Assembly (NCBI RefSeq): GCF_001612555.1
Contig: NZ_CP015111.1
Coordinates: 186,001-250,000, forward strand
Length of the DNA stretch: 64,000 nt
DNA from: Acinetobacter sp. TGL-Y2
GTDB lineage: Bacteria > Pseudomonadota > Gammaproteobacteria > Pseudomonadales > Moraxellaceae
Direction: 5' to 3'
A model generated the notes under the pieces. It had not been told where the DNA came from and did no database searches. It was given only the letters and a program-made list of their open reading frames with translations. Below are positions 40,795 to 49,145 of this stretch, in pieces (within the stretch, counting starts at the first letter, position 1; every line of letters begins with the position of its first letter). Position numbers and translations under genes: made by a program.

Positions 40795-42375
40795 ATGGTA
40801 ATTAATCCAAAATCAAAAAATAGCGCTAATGTTTCGGGAATATTAGGTTTTATGAAACGTAATATTATTGACCGTAATATGGCTGTTATTCGTTATGGTT
40901 GTCTGCTTGCTACAATAGCATGTGCGTCAACCCAAACATCAACTACTCAAGCTTTTGATCTTGATAACTTCCTTGGTGGAATGTATTCAAATACAACTGA
41001 TGCTGGTTATTTTAATACTCAACAGCGCGGTGTTATCAGTGGTGGTGGCTATGTAGGTCGTTTTGCAGTGAAGCCAATTCAATTGGTTTCTTTTGACCCG
41101 CCACGCGTCAGTGCAGGGTGTGGTGGTATTAATCTATTCGGTGGTAGCTTTAGTTTTATTAATGCTGCAGAGCTTACTCAGTTACTTCGTACTATTGCAC
41201 AGAATGCTCTTGGTTTGCTTTTCCATCTAGGTCTGAATGCAATTAGCCAGCCACTATCTTCTTTGCTAAATACGTGGTCTAAGAAGCTTCAAGACATGAA
41301 CTCACTGTTGAAAAACAGCTGTGAAGCAGCACGAAAGTTATTTCAAATGGATACCAGTGGAAGTACATTATCTAGTTTATTTGGTTCCCAAAAAAATAGC
41401 GTTGAAACCTCTACAGGTGAAAAACAAGATTACTTTTCATCTGTAAAAACTAACTTTCAGCAGGGTTGGAAATCATTAACAAATAGTGGTGGTGCTCAGA
41501 CTACAGCAACTAAAGAAATTCAGAAAATTGATAAAGCCGGCAATGTAACTTGGCGAGCGCTGAATGCTTCTGATAGCTACAAAGCTATTCAAGCTACTAC
41601 AGGTACATCAAATGATGAAGCAAAAACTTTATTGATGAATTTAATTGGTACTGAAATTTTTGATACAACAGAAACCCCACAAAATTGTGGTGCTGGTGGC
41701 GGTAACTGTGAACCAAAAATGAAAACCTTTTACCCGATCATGACCTTTGATGATCTTAAATCTCCATCTGCTACACGCGATACTTTCTTTGCTTGTTCAG
41801 ACGGGGATAATACAGAAAATGCTGATTCATGTAAGGACCCTAAATATACAAGACTTAGTTCTATATTTAGAGGTACTGCCCACATGGTAAATATGGCATT
41901 TTATGGCATAAATAGCTCAGATGAAAACTTAGACCCTGCAGATATTCAACAGGCTATTTCGGAAGGGAAGGGAATTGTTGGTAAATCAATGGTAGCTAAT
42001 GCTACATTAACAACAGATGAGCAACGTATGCTTCAAGCAATGCCACAACCAATCGTTGCTTACCTCAATAAGCTTCGTGGTGAGCCTTCACAAATGCTTT
42101 CACTTTCAGTCCAAGTGAAGTCTATGGTTATTGAAGATATGACTGTTAAGTTAGCTACTGCCTTGGCTAATGCTGCAGAAGCAACGTTCAATGGTAAAGA
42201 AGTTGAAGCATCACCACCTCAAGGTTTTCAAACTAACTTAGTCAAATTCAGAAAAGATATTGCTGATCACATGTTAAAAACTAATGAGCGAATGGACCAA
42301 GATGTAAAACTCTACAACTGGGTTAACATCATGCAGAACTCTCAGTATTACCAAACTATGCCAGTATCAAAATAA
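40795..42375 (+). CDS. traH: TraH, pilus assembly protein, 526 aa
   Basis: Diagnostic block RVSAGCGGINLFGGSFSFIN (residues about 103-122), then the amphipathic LLRTIAQNALGLLFHLGLNA and a coiled-coil region. Several conserved Cys. Length 526 is slightly above the family's 440-480. TraH is periplasmic, needed for pilus outgrowth. The transfer operon ends here with a strong terminator. Confidence 0.9.
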   Translation: MVINPKSKNSANVSGILGFMKRNIIDRNMAVIRYGCLLATIACASTQTSTTQAFDLDNFLGGMYSNTTDAGYFNTQQRGVISGGGYVGRFAVKPIQLVSFDPPRVSAGCGGINLFGGSFSFINAAELTQLLRTIAQNALGLLFHLGLNAISQPLSSLLNTWSKKLQDMNSLLKNSCEAARKLFQMDTSGSTLSSLFGSQKNSVETSTGEKQDYFSSVKTNFQQGWKSLTNSGGAQTTATKEIQKIDKAGNVTWRALNASDSYKAIQATTGTSNDEAKTLLMNLIGTEIFDTTETPQNCGAGGGNCEPKMKTFYPIMTFDDLKSPSATRDTFFACSDGDNTENADSCKDPKYTRLSSIFRGTAHMVNMAFYGINSSDENLDPADIQQAISEGKGIVGKSMVANATLTTDEQRMLQAMPQPIVAYLNKLRGEPSQMLSLSVQVKSMVIEDMTVKLATALANAAEATFNGKEVEASPPQGFQTNLVKFRKDIADHMLKTNERMDQDVKLYNWVNIMQNSQYYQTMPVSK

Positions 42376-42386
42376 GTTAACCAATA

Positions 42387-42426
42387 AAAAAAGCCCCATT
42401 AATAATTTAAATGGGGCTTTTTTTAT
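42387..42426. terminator. Bidirectional terminator after traH
   Basis: AAAAAAAGCCCCATT/AATGGGGCTTTTTTT around a short AT loop. Separates the transfer operon from converging minus-strand genes. Confidence 0.9.
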
Positions 42427-42446
42427 TGTAATTATTTCTTAAGCAA

Positions 42447-42620
42447 CTATAAAAAACTAAAATCTGTAAATATGATTGTCATCATAAGCAAAACGATTGC
42501 ACAACCATAAATTCCAATAATATATGTTTTGTTTTTAGTTTTAAAATAAGCAATAAGAAATATTAAAACAGTTACAGTAGAAGTCAGCAAAATAAAGTTT
42601 TTTAATGGGAATATTTCCAT
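42447..42620 (-). CDS. Small two-pass membrane protein, 57 aa
   Basis: ATG 42620 follows TTAAGGAAGTAAACCTA on the minus strand. Two hydrophobic segments (FILLTSTVTVLIFLIAYF and YIIGIYGCAIVLLMMTIIF) separated by KTKNK. The stop of the 42626 gene lies six bases before it, so it is in the same operon. No family known to me. Confidence 0.6.
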   Translation of the reverse strand: MEIFPLKNFILLTSTVTVLIFLIAYFKTKNKTYIIGIYGCAIVLLMMTIIFTDFSFL

Positions 42621-42625
42621 TAGGT

Positions 42626-43078
42626 TTACTTCCTTAAGTTTTCTCTAAGAATCGCATCAAATACTAAAACTGTATTCTCATTCTTTGCCGATGTTATTTT
42701 TTCATACAATATTTTATAAATTGTATATGTTTTGGTGTCATTCACTGGTGGTATGTTTTCAACAGCTTTTTTTACATCTTCAATGTTTTCGAAAATAGCA
42801 AAAGCATCGTCTAGATCACCACCTCCACCAGCTATATAAAATGCACCTTGGCCATTTGGCAAAACAGTTAAAAAATGACTTTCACCATCTTCACCAAACT
42901 CATAACTTAAAACATAACTACCAAGTAGTTCTTCTTCAAAATCAATTTCTTCGACAAGCCCCATTATAAGGCTCGTCTTAATTGGCTCTTTAAAAGTAAC
43001 AATCGGCTTAGGTGTATTTTCACCTAAAGATAAATCATTAAAATCATCTGAAAAACGGGTATATAGTGATGACATCAT
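42626..43078 (-). CDS. Hypothetical acidic protein, 150 aa
   Basis: Acidic, soluble, beta-rich protein: SLIMGLVEEIDFEEELLGSY, then FLTVLPNGQGAFYIAGGGGD. The C-terminal half is helical. Overlaps the upstream 162-aa gene by 4 bp, which implies coupling. No signal peptide, no known domain. Function unknown. Confidence 0.65.
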   Translation of the reverse strand: MMSSLYTRFSDDFNDLSLGENTPKPIVTFKEPIKTSLIMGLVEEIDFEEELLGSYVLSYEFGEDGESHFLTVLPNGQGAFYIAGGGGDLDDAFAIFENIEDVKKAVENIPPVNDTKTYTIYKILYEKITSAKNENTVLVFDAILRENLRK

Positions 43079-43563
43079 GCAGTTTTAGCTCCTACATTAT
43101 TCTGTTCACATTTACTTATAATCGCCTCTAGAATAGAAATTGCAAAATCCAAGTCCACAAAACCCTTTAAATATGTATTGGAAAAAGTCTTGTATGGGTC
43201 GCCTTTTAAGGCCTCTTTAAGTTGTTCGTTAGGTCTTGAATATGCTTTATACAATTCAATGGTTTTGTTTAAGTAATTGATTAATTCTTTATAGTTGTTA
43301 ATCTCAATACAACCTCGAATCAATCTGTTAATACCTGATACTTTTGAAATAACATCAGATAAGAACATTAAATCTAACGCTGGTTGCTGTGATATTTCTT
43401 CAATGTCACTCGGAAAGCTAAAATTATTATTTAAATTTCCTCTATATGCACTAAATTGCTGAATAGCGACTCCAACTTCTCCTGTAAACAACAGTAGCTG
43501 AGCAAGTTCATTTGTGAAGTCAATTGATGGGTTTGAAGCAGCAAGATCGGGCTTAAATTCCAT
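43075..43563 (-). CDS. Hypothetical all-helical protein, 162 aa
   Basis: Predominantly helical (residues 12-40, 55-75, 85-115 and 125-155), soluble, with Cys at EIN-adjacent and C-terminal positions. It starts at ATG 43563 and its stop overlaps the next start by 4 bp. No family recognised. It lies in a run of minus-strand orphan genes between traH and the helicase gene. Confidence 0.65.
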   Translation of the reverse strand: MEFKPDLAASNPSIDFTNELAQLLLFTGEVGVAIQQFSAYRGNLNNNFSFPSDIEEISQQPALDLMFLSDVISKVSGINRLIRGCIEINNYKELINYLNKTIELYKAYSRPNEQLKEALKGDPYKTFSNTYLKGFVDLDFAISILEAIISKCEQNNVGAKTA

Positions 43564-43631
43564 GGTAATTCCTATTTTTGAGTTAAAAATCTAAATTTTT
43601 ACATTTAAAAAACTGGCTATCAGTATTTTGA

Positions 43632-44255
43632 TTAAAACGCTTCGTCAAAACCGTTCTTTTTTAAAATGTCATATTCATTTGGGGTTAGGTGATCTACTGA
43701 ACCCACGGTGATTTTTTTGCTTGAGCCTGACCGAAAACAGGCCCCTTTAAAATGTTTCAGGTAATAATCGCTTGCTGTCATTTTAGCTTTTTCTAATTGG
43801 CTTTGAACCTGAGCTGAATTCATTTTTAGATAGTCTTGCAGTAGTCTGGAAATCACAATCTCATGTGAACCTGAAAAGACATACAACACACCTAATGATC
43901 GTTCATATACGCAAGGCTTGCTAAGGTCTGCTGTTTCTAGTGTGACAGGGGAATGTATGATGAAATCGTCCCGAACGTTATGTAGAATCGATTCTTTGAA
44001 TATAGAGCCTAATACAAACATTTCTTTGTACTCGCCTTCAATGTGATATGTAGTACCACAAGGAATTTCTTCCAACACCAAAGAACTCATGCCGCCTAAA
44101 CGTTTTTTACATTCTTCTGTTGCTTCAACCAACCTTGAATCATGGCGTTCCAAGTTCATTACCTGATCATGGTTTAATTGAAAGTTATTGGCCATAAATC
44201 GAAATAATGATTTATGCTGAGAAAACATTACATTAGGGGAGTACACAACTTTCAT
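43632..44255 (-). CDS. Hypothetical protein, 207 aa, paralogue of the 9992-10381 product
   Basis: The C-terminal 110 residues (LETADLSKPCVYERSLGVLY and on) match the 129-aa protein at 9992. The N-terminal 100 residues are additional and mostly strand and helix with LERHDSRLVEATEECKKRLG. No catalytic motif. The start codon region is tandemly duplicated at 44254-44287, producing a two-codon upstream frame. Confidence 0.65.
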   Translation of the reverse strand: MKVVYSPNVMFSQHKSLFRFMANNFQLNHDQVMNLERHDSRLVEATEECKKRLGGMSSLVLEEIPCGTTYHIEGEYKEMFVLGSIFKESILHNVRDDFIIHSPVTLETADLSKPCVYERSLGVLYVFSGSHEIVISRLLQDYLKMNSAQVQSQLEKAKMTASDYYLKHFKGACFRSGSSKKITVGSVDHLTPNEYDILKKNGFDEAF

Positions 44256-44287
44256 TTTAAACCCTTATTTCATTTTAAACCCTTACT
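44254..44287 (-). repeat. Tandem duplication of the start region
   Basis: TTCATTTTAAACCCTTA occurs twice in a row on the plus strand. On the minus strand each copy has TAAGGGTTTAAAATGAAA, so an ATG-AAA-TAA mini frame stands just before the real start. Confidence 0.7.
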
Positions 44288-44329
44288 AAAAACGATACAC
44301 ATGCGATTTCTAATAGTTTAAAAAACGAA

Positions 44330-44899
44330 TTAAGGTTTAAAAGCTTCTATAAGAATCATTAATTCTTCATCCACTAGCGTTTTTCTAAAGAATGCATTTC
44401 CATTGCTAAACAGAATGGTTGCAGAGTGAATGACTCTATAAGGGTCTTGATTTGTCATTTTGATGATTTCATCAATGTTATTTAATCTATTTTTAAAAAA
44501 TGCAGTTGAGTCACTTTGTTCTTTAAAATTCTTAATAAACTCTGCACTTGAGTCATTTTGTTTTTTCAAATTCTTAATAAATTCAATGAATTCATTTTTA
44601 CCTTCTTCCCGAATTTCATCTGAGTTATTCAAATCTTCATAGATAGGGGAGAGCTTATCACCTAAAGATTCACATACTAGAAAAACTATGTCAGGTTTTG
44701 CTGCTGACAACTTAGTAAAGAAGCTTTCCACATCTCCTTTAATATTTATTGCTTGTTTGAATGGATGGGAATCATTTTGTTTAATGACATCGTAAAACTC
44801 ATCCTGATAAAGCTCTAACCAGTTAATGCTTGAAGCTTTAAAATTTTCTATATCTTGCCAAAGCTTAATTGGCAGTACCTTTATGCTATCTGAATTCAT
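44330..44899 (-). CDS. Hypothetical helical protein with short internal repeat, 189 aa
   Basis: A charged helical protein with a repeated unit in the middle (EFIKNLKKQNDSSA / EFIKNFKEQSDSTA / FFKNRL, residues about 107-140), coded by a 42-bp tandem repeat. No membrane segment or signal peptide. It lies 25 bp downstream of the helicase gene on the same strand. Function unknown. Confidence 0.6.
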   Translation of the reverse strand: MNSDSIKVLPIKLWQDIENFKASSINWLELYQDEFYDVIKQNDSHPFKQAINIKGDVESFFTKLSAAKPDIVFLVCESLGDKLSPIYEDLNNSDEIREEGKNEFIEFIKNLKKQNDSSAEFIKNFKEQSDSTAFFKNRLNNIDEIIKMTNQDPYRVIHSATILFSNGNAFFRKTLVDEELMILIEAFKP

Positions 44900-44924
44900 T
44901 TTTCACTCAACAGTACTTTAAAAA

Positions 44925-46745
44925 TTAATTGTCTAAATCGTTGCGAAGTTTTTCAAGAAGAATGAAAAAATCACTAAAATTCGCTGCATATAAGTTTTTC
45001 TTAGCACGGGTAATGGCCACGTAGATTAAGCGGAGTTCTTCTTCTGGCATTTCAGTGATACGACTTCGCTGATCGCTCATACGCTTATCAAGTACCTCTA
45101 AGATAGGCAAGCGACTTTCAACCATTTCTGTTCCAATAACAGGGCGTAGCTTCATTGAGCTTGGGAAGTCCATAACATCCCAATTTTCTAAATAGATGGG
45201 TTGTGGTTCATCCACTTTTTTCTCGTCTAATAGCTCAATTGTATTTGCTATTGGTTGATGCCCAACACCAGCAAATTTATCTGTCATCAATGACAGCTCA
45301 AAGTCCTCTGAAATTGCCACATTGTCCCATTCTAGGCCTTTTGCTTTGTGGACTGTACAGATAACACAATCGGCGGTAGAAACGTCTGTAGAGATCATAT
45401 CAAGCACTGAGAAGATTTCTTCAAAGTTCTGGTCAAACTGATCGATTAAGCGAACCATTGACTGAAATTCATTGTCTGCACGGTTAAGCTCCGTATATTC
45501 GATAACTTCACTCCAGTTCGCAAAACATGATAGGTCTTGGTGGTAGACTTTTTCGCCTGAAATTAAGCCTTTTGCACCGGCAATCCAATTTTTGATTTCA
45601 GTGATATCTGCTAAAAATGCAAATTTACGATTTGGAAAAGCATTTATTTGATACACGAATTCATAAAAAGCCCCTTTGTTTGTTCGGCAAAGGATGGCAT
45701 CAACTTTGATCGCACGTTCATGGTCAATGATTATTTTAGAATCTACTTTCTGGTTCCCAACCAACGGTACAGTTTCACCAAGTAAAGAAAGTACTTGATT
45801 AGCATGTGCTGCAATTTGCTCACCAAAACGGAATGATTTTGTTAGTAGCACAGATGGTAGCTCTAACTCTTTCAGAGTATTCACAGCACCTCTCCATCCA
45901 TAGATACTTTGATTGGCATCACCAACATAAATCACGGGACATTTTTGGTTTTTAAGAAGGGTGGACATTAGACCATCACTATCTTGGCTTTCATCCATCA
46001 TGATGTAGTCAAAGCCTTTAATTTGAGGTTCTGTTAAAGCCCAGACTTTCACATATACATCGTGAGAAATATTGTATTCATTATGGCCAATAAGGTCTTC
46101 CCAACGTTTTTCGGCAATAGGTAATAATTTCTTTGCCATGTCGAGCTGATCATTTACGTTAATCCAATCCATTTTTTTGAAGTGCTCAACGCTAATTTTT
46201 TTACTGTCAGATTTACAAAAGTTCGATACTGCGTCATTGATCATCTGCATTTGTAAGACAGCTGAGCAATATCGTGTTGCTCCCATGCGCATCACTTCTT
46301 TATGTTTCTTTTCAGATCGGCTTTTTAGAGTTAATAAATGTGATTTTGAGTAGGGTACACGCATATCGCTAAGACCATACTTAGGAGCTAACTCTTTAGG
46401 AAAGTTTCGTGGGTTTTTGCACTTACTAGACAGTCGGCGTGGCACATTTGAATAAGCAAGAGAATGAAATGTTCGACAAGTAACATTTTTGTTGAACCGG
46501 CTTTGAGCTTCTACGGCGATAGCTTTATTGAAAGCAAGGTATAGGCCTTTTTTATTTAGATTGTCGGCTAGAATATGACTGATCAAAGACAATGTTGCTG
46601 TTTTACCAGTACCAGCATAAGCCATAATTTTGAATGACTCTAAATGGATTGCTTTTGCTATAGCTGTTTGTTGTTCAGACGTAGGTTGAGTGTCTAAACT
46701 AGCTATTGTGTTTAACACTTGAGAATCTAACATGAAACAATCCAT
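44925..46745 (-). CDS. UvrD/Rep-like superfamily 1 DNA helicase, 606 aa
   Basis: Motif I AYAGTGKTAT (residues about 38-47), motif II YIMMDESQD, motif III YVGDANQSIYGWRGA, motif V VHKAKGLEWDNVAIS and motif VI LIYVAITRAKKNLY are all present, so the enzyme should be an active 3'-5' helicase. Start at ATG 46745 or 46733. Could act in conjugative DNA processing, replication or repair. A partial form of the shared promoter motif (TTTGTGGTATATTG on the minus strand) precedes it. Confidence 0.85.
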   Translation of the reverse strand: MDCFMLDSQVLNTIASLDTQPTSEQQTAIAKAIHLESFKIMAYAGTGKTATLSLISHILADNLNKKGLYLAFNKAIAVEAQSRFNKNVTCRTFHSLAYSNVPRRLSSKCKNPRNFPKELAPKYGLSDMRVPYSKSHLLTLKSRSEKKHKEVMRMGATRYCSAVLQMQMINDAVSNFCKSDSKKISVEHFKKMDWINVNDQLDMAKKLLPIAEKRWEDLIGHNEYNISHDVYVKVWALTEPQIKGFDYIMMDESQDSDGLMSTLLKNQKCPVIYVGDANQSIYGWRGAVNTLKELELPSVLLTKSFRFGEQIAAHANQVLSLLGETVPLVGNQKVDSKIIIDHERAIKVDAILCRTNKGAFYEFVYQINAFPNRKFAFLADITEIKNWIAGAKGLISGEKVYHQDLSCFANWSEVIEYTELNRADNEFQSMVRLIDQFDQNFEEIFSVLDMISTDVSTADCVICTVHKAKGLEWDNVAISEDFELSLMTDKFAGVGHQPIANTIELLDEKKVDEPQPIYLENWDVMDFPSSMKLRPVIGTEMVESRLPILEVLDKRMSDQRSRITEMPEEELRLIYVAITRAKKNLYAANFSDFFILLEKLRNDLDN

Positions 46746-46766
46746 TATTATTTAAATCAATTTAAA

Positions 46767-46783
46767 AACAATATACCACAAAT
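46767..46783 (-). promoter_or_regulatory. Partial shared promoter motif in front of the helicase gene
   Basis: AACAATATACCACAAAT on the plus strand keeps ATATACC.CA but not the TATAAC end; the minus-strand -10 is weak. Confidence 0.35.
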
Positions 46784-47001
46784 ACGGAATAATACAAAAA
46801 GTATGATTTAGACTTTTGTGATATCCCCTAAAACTGTGGATAAGCATGTGGAAATAGCTTAATTTATAATCTTTTTAATTTATATAATATTGATATTAAT
46901 GGGTTTATAATAATTTTTACAGATTGATTAAAATACAACCTATATTTTTCTATTATGCCCAGTGAAAAAAGTGATTAAATTGCAAAATAGCCCTGTTAAA
47001 T

Positions 47002-47034
47002 ATATGGGCACGGCGCTATTGCCCGTGCCCATAT
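47002..47034. promoter_or_regulatory. Long inverted repeat between helicase and 91-aa gene
   Basis: ATATGGGCACGG and CCGTGCCCATAT, 12-bp perfect arms with a 9-nt loop, contains an ACGGCG motif. No U tract, so operator or rho-dependent end point are both possible. Confidence 0.5.
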
Positions 47035-47044
47035 TGAAAATACT

Positions 47045-47320
47045 TTATTTTCTATTCATTGCCTTATCACGCTCTTTGCGCTGATCTTCTAGTGTTGGAA
47101 AGATGATAGCCCGTGATGTTGTCATGTTTTTCAAGATCGCAAAATGATTTTGCAAAATATCCTTGAAAACTTTAACCAAGTACAAAAGAACATAATTTAA
47201 AATGAATCTAAAGCACGGAATTATAATATCAGTAATAAACCAAATCAGAATTTCCCTAAGTGGTTTAATTAACAGAATAAAAACCAGTACCAGTATAGAA
47301 GCTATTATGAATAATTCCAT
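47045..47320 (-). CDS. Small membrane protein after TraD, 91 aa
   Basis: Two hydrophobic segments (residues 1-19 and 27-50), then a basic cytoplasmic tail ending KERDKAMNRK. Lies 12 bp after the TraD stop in the same operon. Probably an accessory of the coupling protein. No family known. Confidence 0.65.
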   Translation of the reverse strand: MELFIIASILVLVFILLIKPLREILIWFITDIIIPCFRFILNYVLLYLVKVFKDILQNHFAILKNMTTSRAIIFPTLEDQRKERDKAMNRK

Positions 47321-47332
47321 TTTCGTATCCTT

Positions 47333-49141
47333 TTAGCTTACTGAGTCGCGCACGACTTGACGTAGATTCAGCCCTTCAACCTCATCCATCGCATAATGGT
47401 TGAATTGTACATTACCAAATTCTTCCTGAGCTTTTTTTGTCAAAGTGGCCATAGGGACTCGTAAATGGTATAGGTGAGTACCACCGTAATAGAAAATACA
47501 ATCACCGATAGGGATGTATTTAAATTCTTCTGGTTTCACATGATAGACTTCTTCATCTCGTTGAGTGAAATTTGTAGCGCGGTTATTTCCTTGGTTTTGA
47601 ATTGGTGATGTATTTACTTCATCGCCACTGCTACTTACACCTTCACCGGAGCCAACGGCCCAAGTAGTATCTCGATATAAACCAATTTCATCTGCAGCCT
47701 GTTGAGCAGAAAGTGTAGAAAGCTGTTTAAAGAAAACTTTGAATAGGGTGTTACCCATTACAATTTCACTTAATGTATCAGTGCCATCAGGTTTTAAGTT
47801 GGCATAGGTTTGATAACACGGAGCCATAAAGATACGACTCGAACGTGCTTGCTCGAAAATACGGCCCCATGATGCATCAATATATGAGCCTGCTTCATCG
47901 GGTACAACCATAAATGGCGGGTTAGGCAACATTTCTGGTGGCATACGCTGAAAGTGAGAAATCGCCGTACGCATATCTGCAATGATGATCTTGGCCAAAG
48001 CAACAGACTGTTCATTCTTCGCCATGGTAGGCAACATAACGTAAATGATTTTGTTCTGCAGAATAGCTTGTTCGAAGTCAATTTCAGGATTGTAGCTGTT
48101 TAGGACCTGACCAAATGTACCATCAGAGAATTGAGAAAGACGGCTGGCCAAACCTGAAAGTAGGGTTTGGAACATTTCAAAGTCAAAGAATCCTTTTTTA
48201 TAGTATCCCTTCATGAGAGATTGCCATGCAATAGTCTCTACAGCTTCTGCATGTTCAATCAATAAACGGTTTTCAATATGTTTGAATGCGTCATGGTCGG
48301 TGATACAGCATTTAATATCTTCAAAGCCATAAGGTAGGCCGATACAGTGAAACGCACCAATAATAACTTCAAGTGCTGATAATGCAGATGAACGATAGTG
48401 GTCAGCACCACCGTTATTAGATGTATCTGGCAATAGCATCATGATACGGCTGGTAACTTCTTGATAGTCACCTTGTAAGATTGGGTTATAGGTGTTCGAC
48501 ATTTCTGGATTACCGGCATTAATAATTAGCAAGTCGATTTCACGACCAGACCAACATGCAAGTTGCCAAATTGCCAATAACTCCTTATTACTTAACTTAC
48601 CATCAATGAAGATTAAGCCACCGCCATTTCGCATTTGCTGGCCCATCATTGATGCAGCTAATACGGACTTTCCTGTACCTGTGGAGCCATTGATTGAAAT
48701 GTGCTGACTAATAAGATCGTAAGGAATATATACAGCTTCGCCTGTATCGGTCGTATAGCCGATACAGATACCTTTTCCTGCATTGTCTTCAACAGTACCG
48801 ACAGGGTTACTTGAGATCATTCGGAAAGGTCGGGCTTTATCCACTTCCATGATTGGGTCAAAAAGGAAGATTCGATCATAGAAGTATTTTATTTTTCCGA
48901 AGAACAGTAGGATGGAGCAAATCAATGCACAGACAGCCATTGAAGCGCCTCTTAAGTAAGGGCTTTCTACCAAGTATGGGTTTGCCAATAAAACACCCAT
49001 AATGAAGAAAAATAACATCCAACCATCACGTACACCACCTAAACCTAAGTGGCGTAAATCAGTCATGTTGAATGTGGTAGGTAGCCTAAACATATTGTAT
49101 ATCTGCGCCACGGCGTTACTGAATATACCGAATACCGACAT
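47333..49141 (-). CDS. traD: TraD, type IV coupling protein, 602 aa
   Basis: Two N-terminal membrane segments (residues about 40-62 and 67-90), Walker A NGSTGTGKSVLAA at about residues 147-159, Walker B FMVVPDEAGS at about 406-415, and the typical SRLSQFSDGTFGQ stretch. ATG 49141 has GAGG ten bases upstream, so it is preferred to 49195, which overlaps the upstream gene. Brings the relaxosome to the transfer channel. Family length 600-730. Confidence 0.9.
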   Translation of the reverse strand: MSVFGIFSNAVAQIYNMFRLPTTFNMTDLRHLGLGGVRDGWMLFFFIMGVLLANPYLVESPYLRGASMAVCALICSILLFFGKIKYFYDRIFLFDPIMEVDKARPFRMISSNPVGTVEDNAGKGICIGYTTDTGEAVYIPYDLISQHISINGSTGTGKSVLAASMMGQQMRNGGGLIFIDGKLSNKELLAIWQLACWSGREIDLLIINAGNPEMSNTYNPILQGDYQEVTSRIMMLLPDTSNNGGADHYRSSALSALEVIIGAFHCIGLPYGFEDIKCCITDHDAFKHIENRLLIEHAEAVETIAWQSLMKGYYKKGFFDFEMFQTLLSGLASRLSQFSDGTFGQVLNSYNPEIDFEQAILQNKIIYVMLPTMAKNEQSVALAKIIIADMRTAISHFQRMPPEMLPNPPFMVVPDEAGSYIDASWGRIFEQARSSRIFMAPCYQTYANLKPDGTDTLSEIVMGNTLFKVFFKQLSTLSAQQAADEIGLYRDTTWAVGSGEGVSSSGDEVNTSPIQNQGNNRATNFTQRDEEVYHVKPEEFKYIPIGDCIFYYGGTHLYHLRVPMATLTKKAQEEFGNVQFNHYAMDEVEGLNLRQVVRDSVS

Positions 49142-49145
49142 ATTA

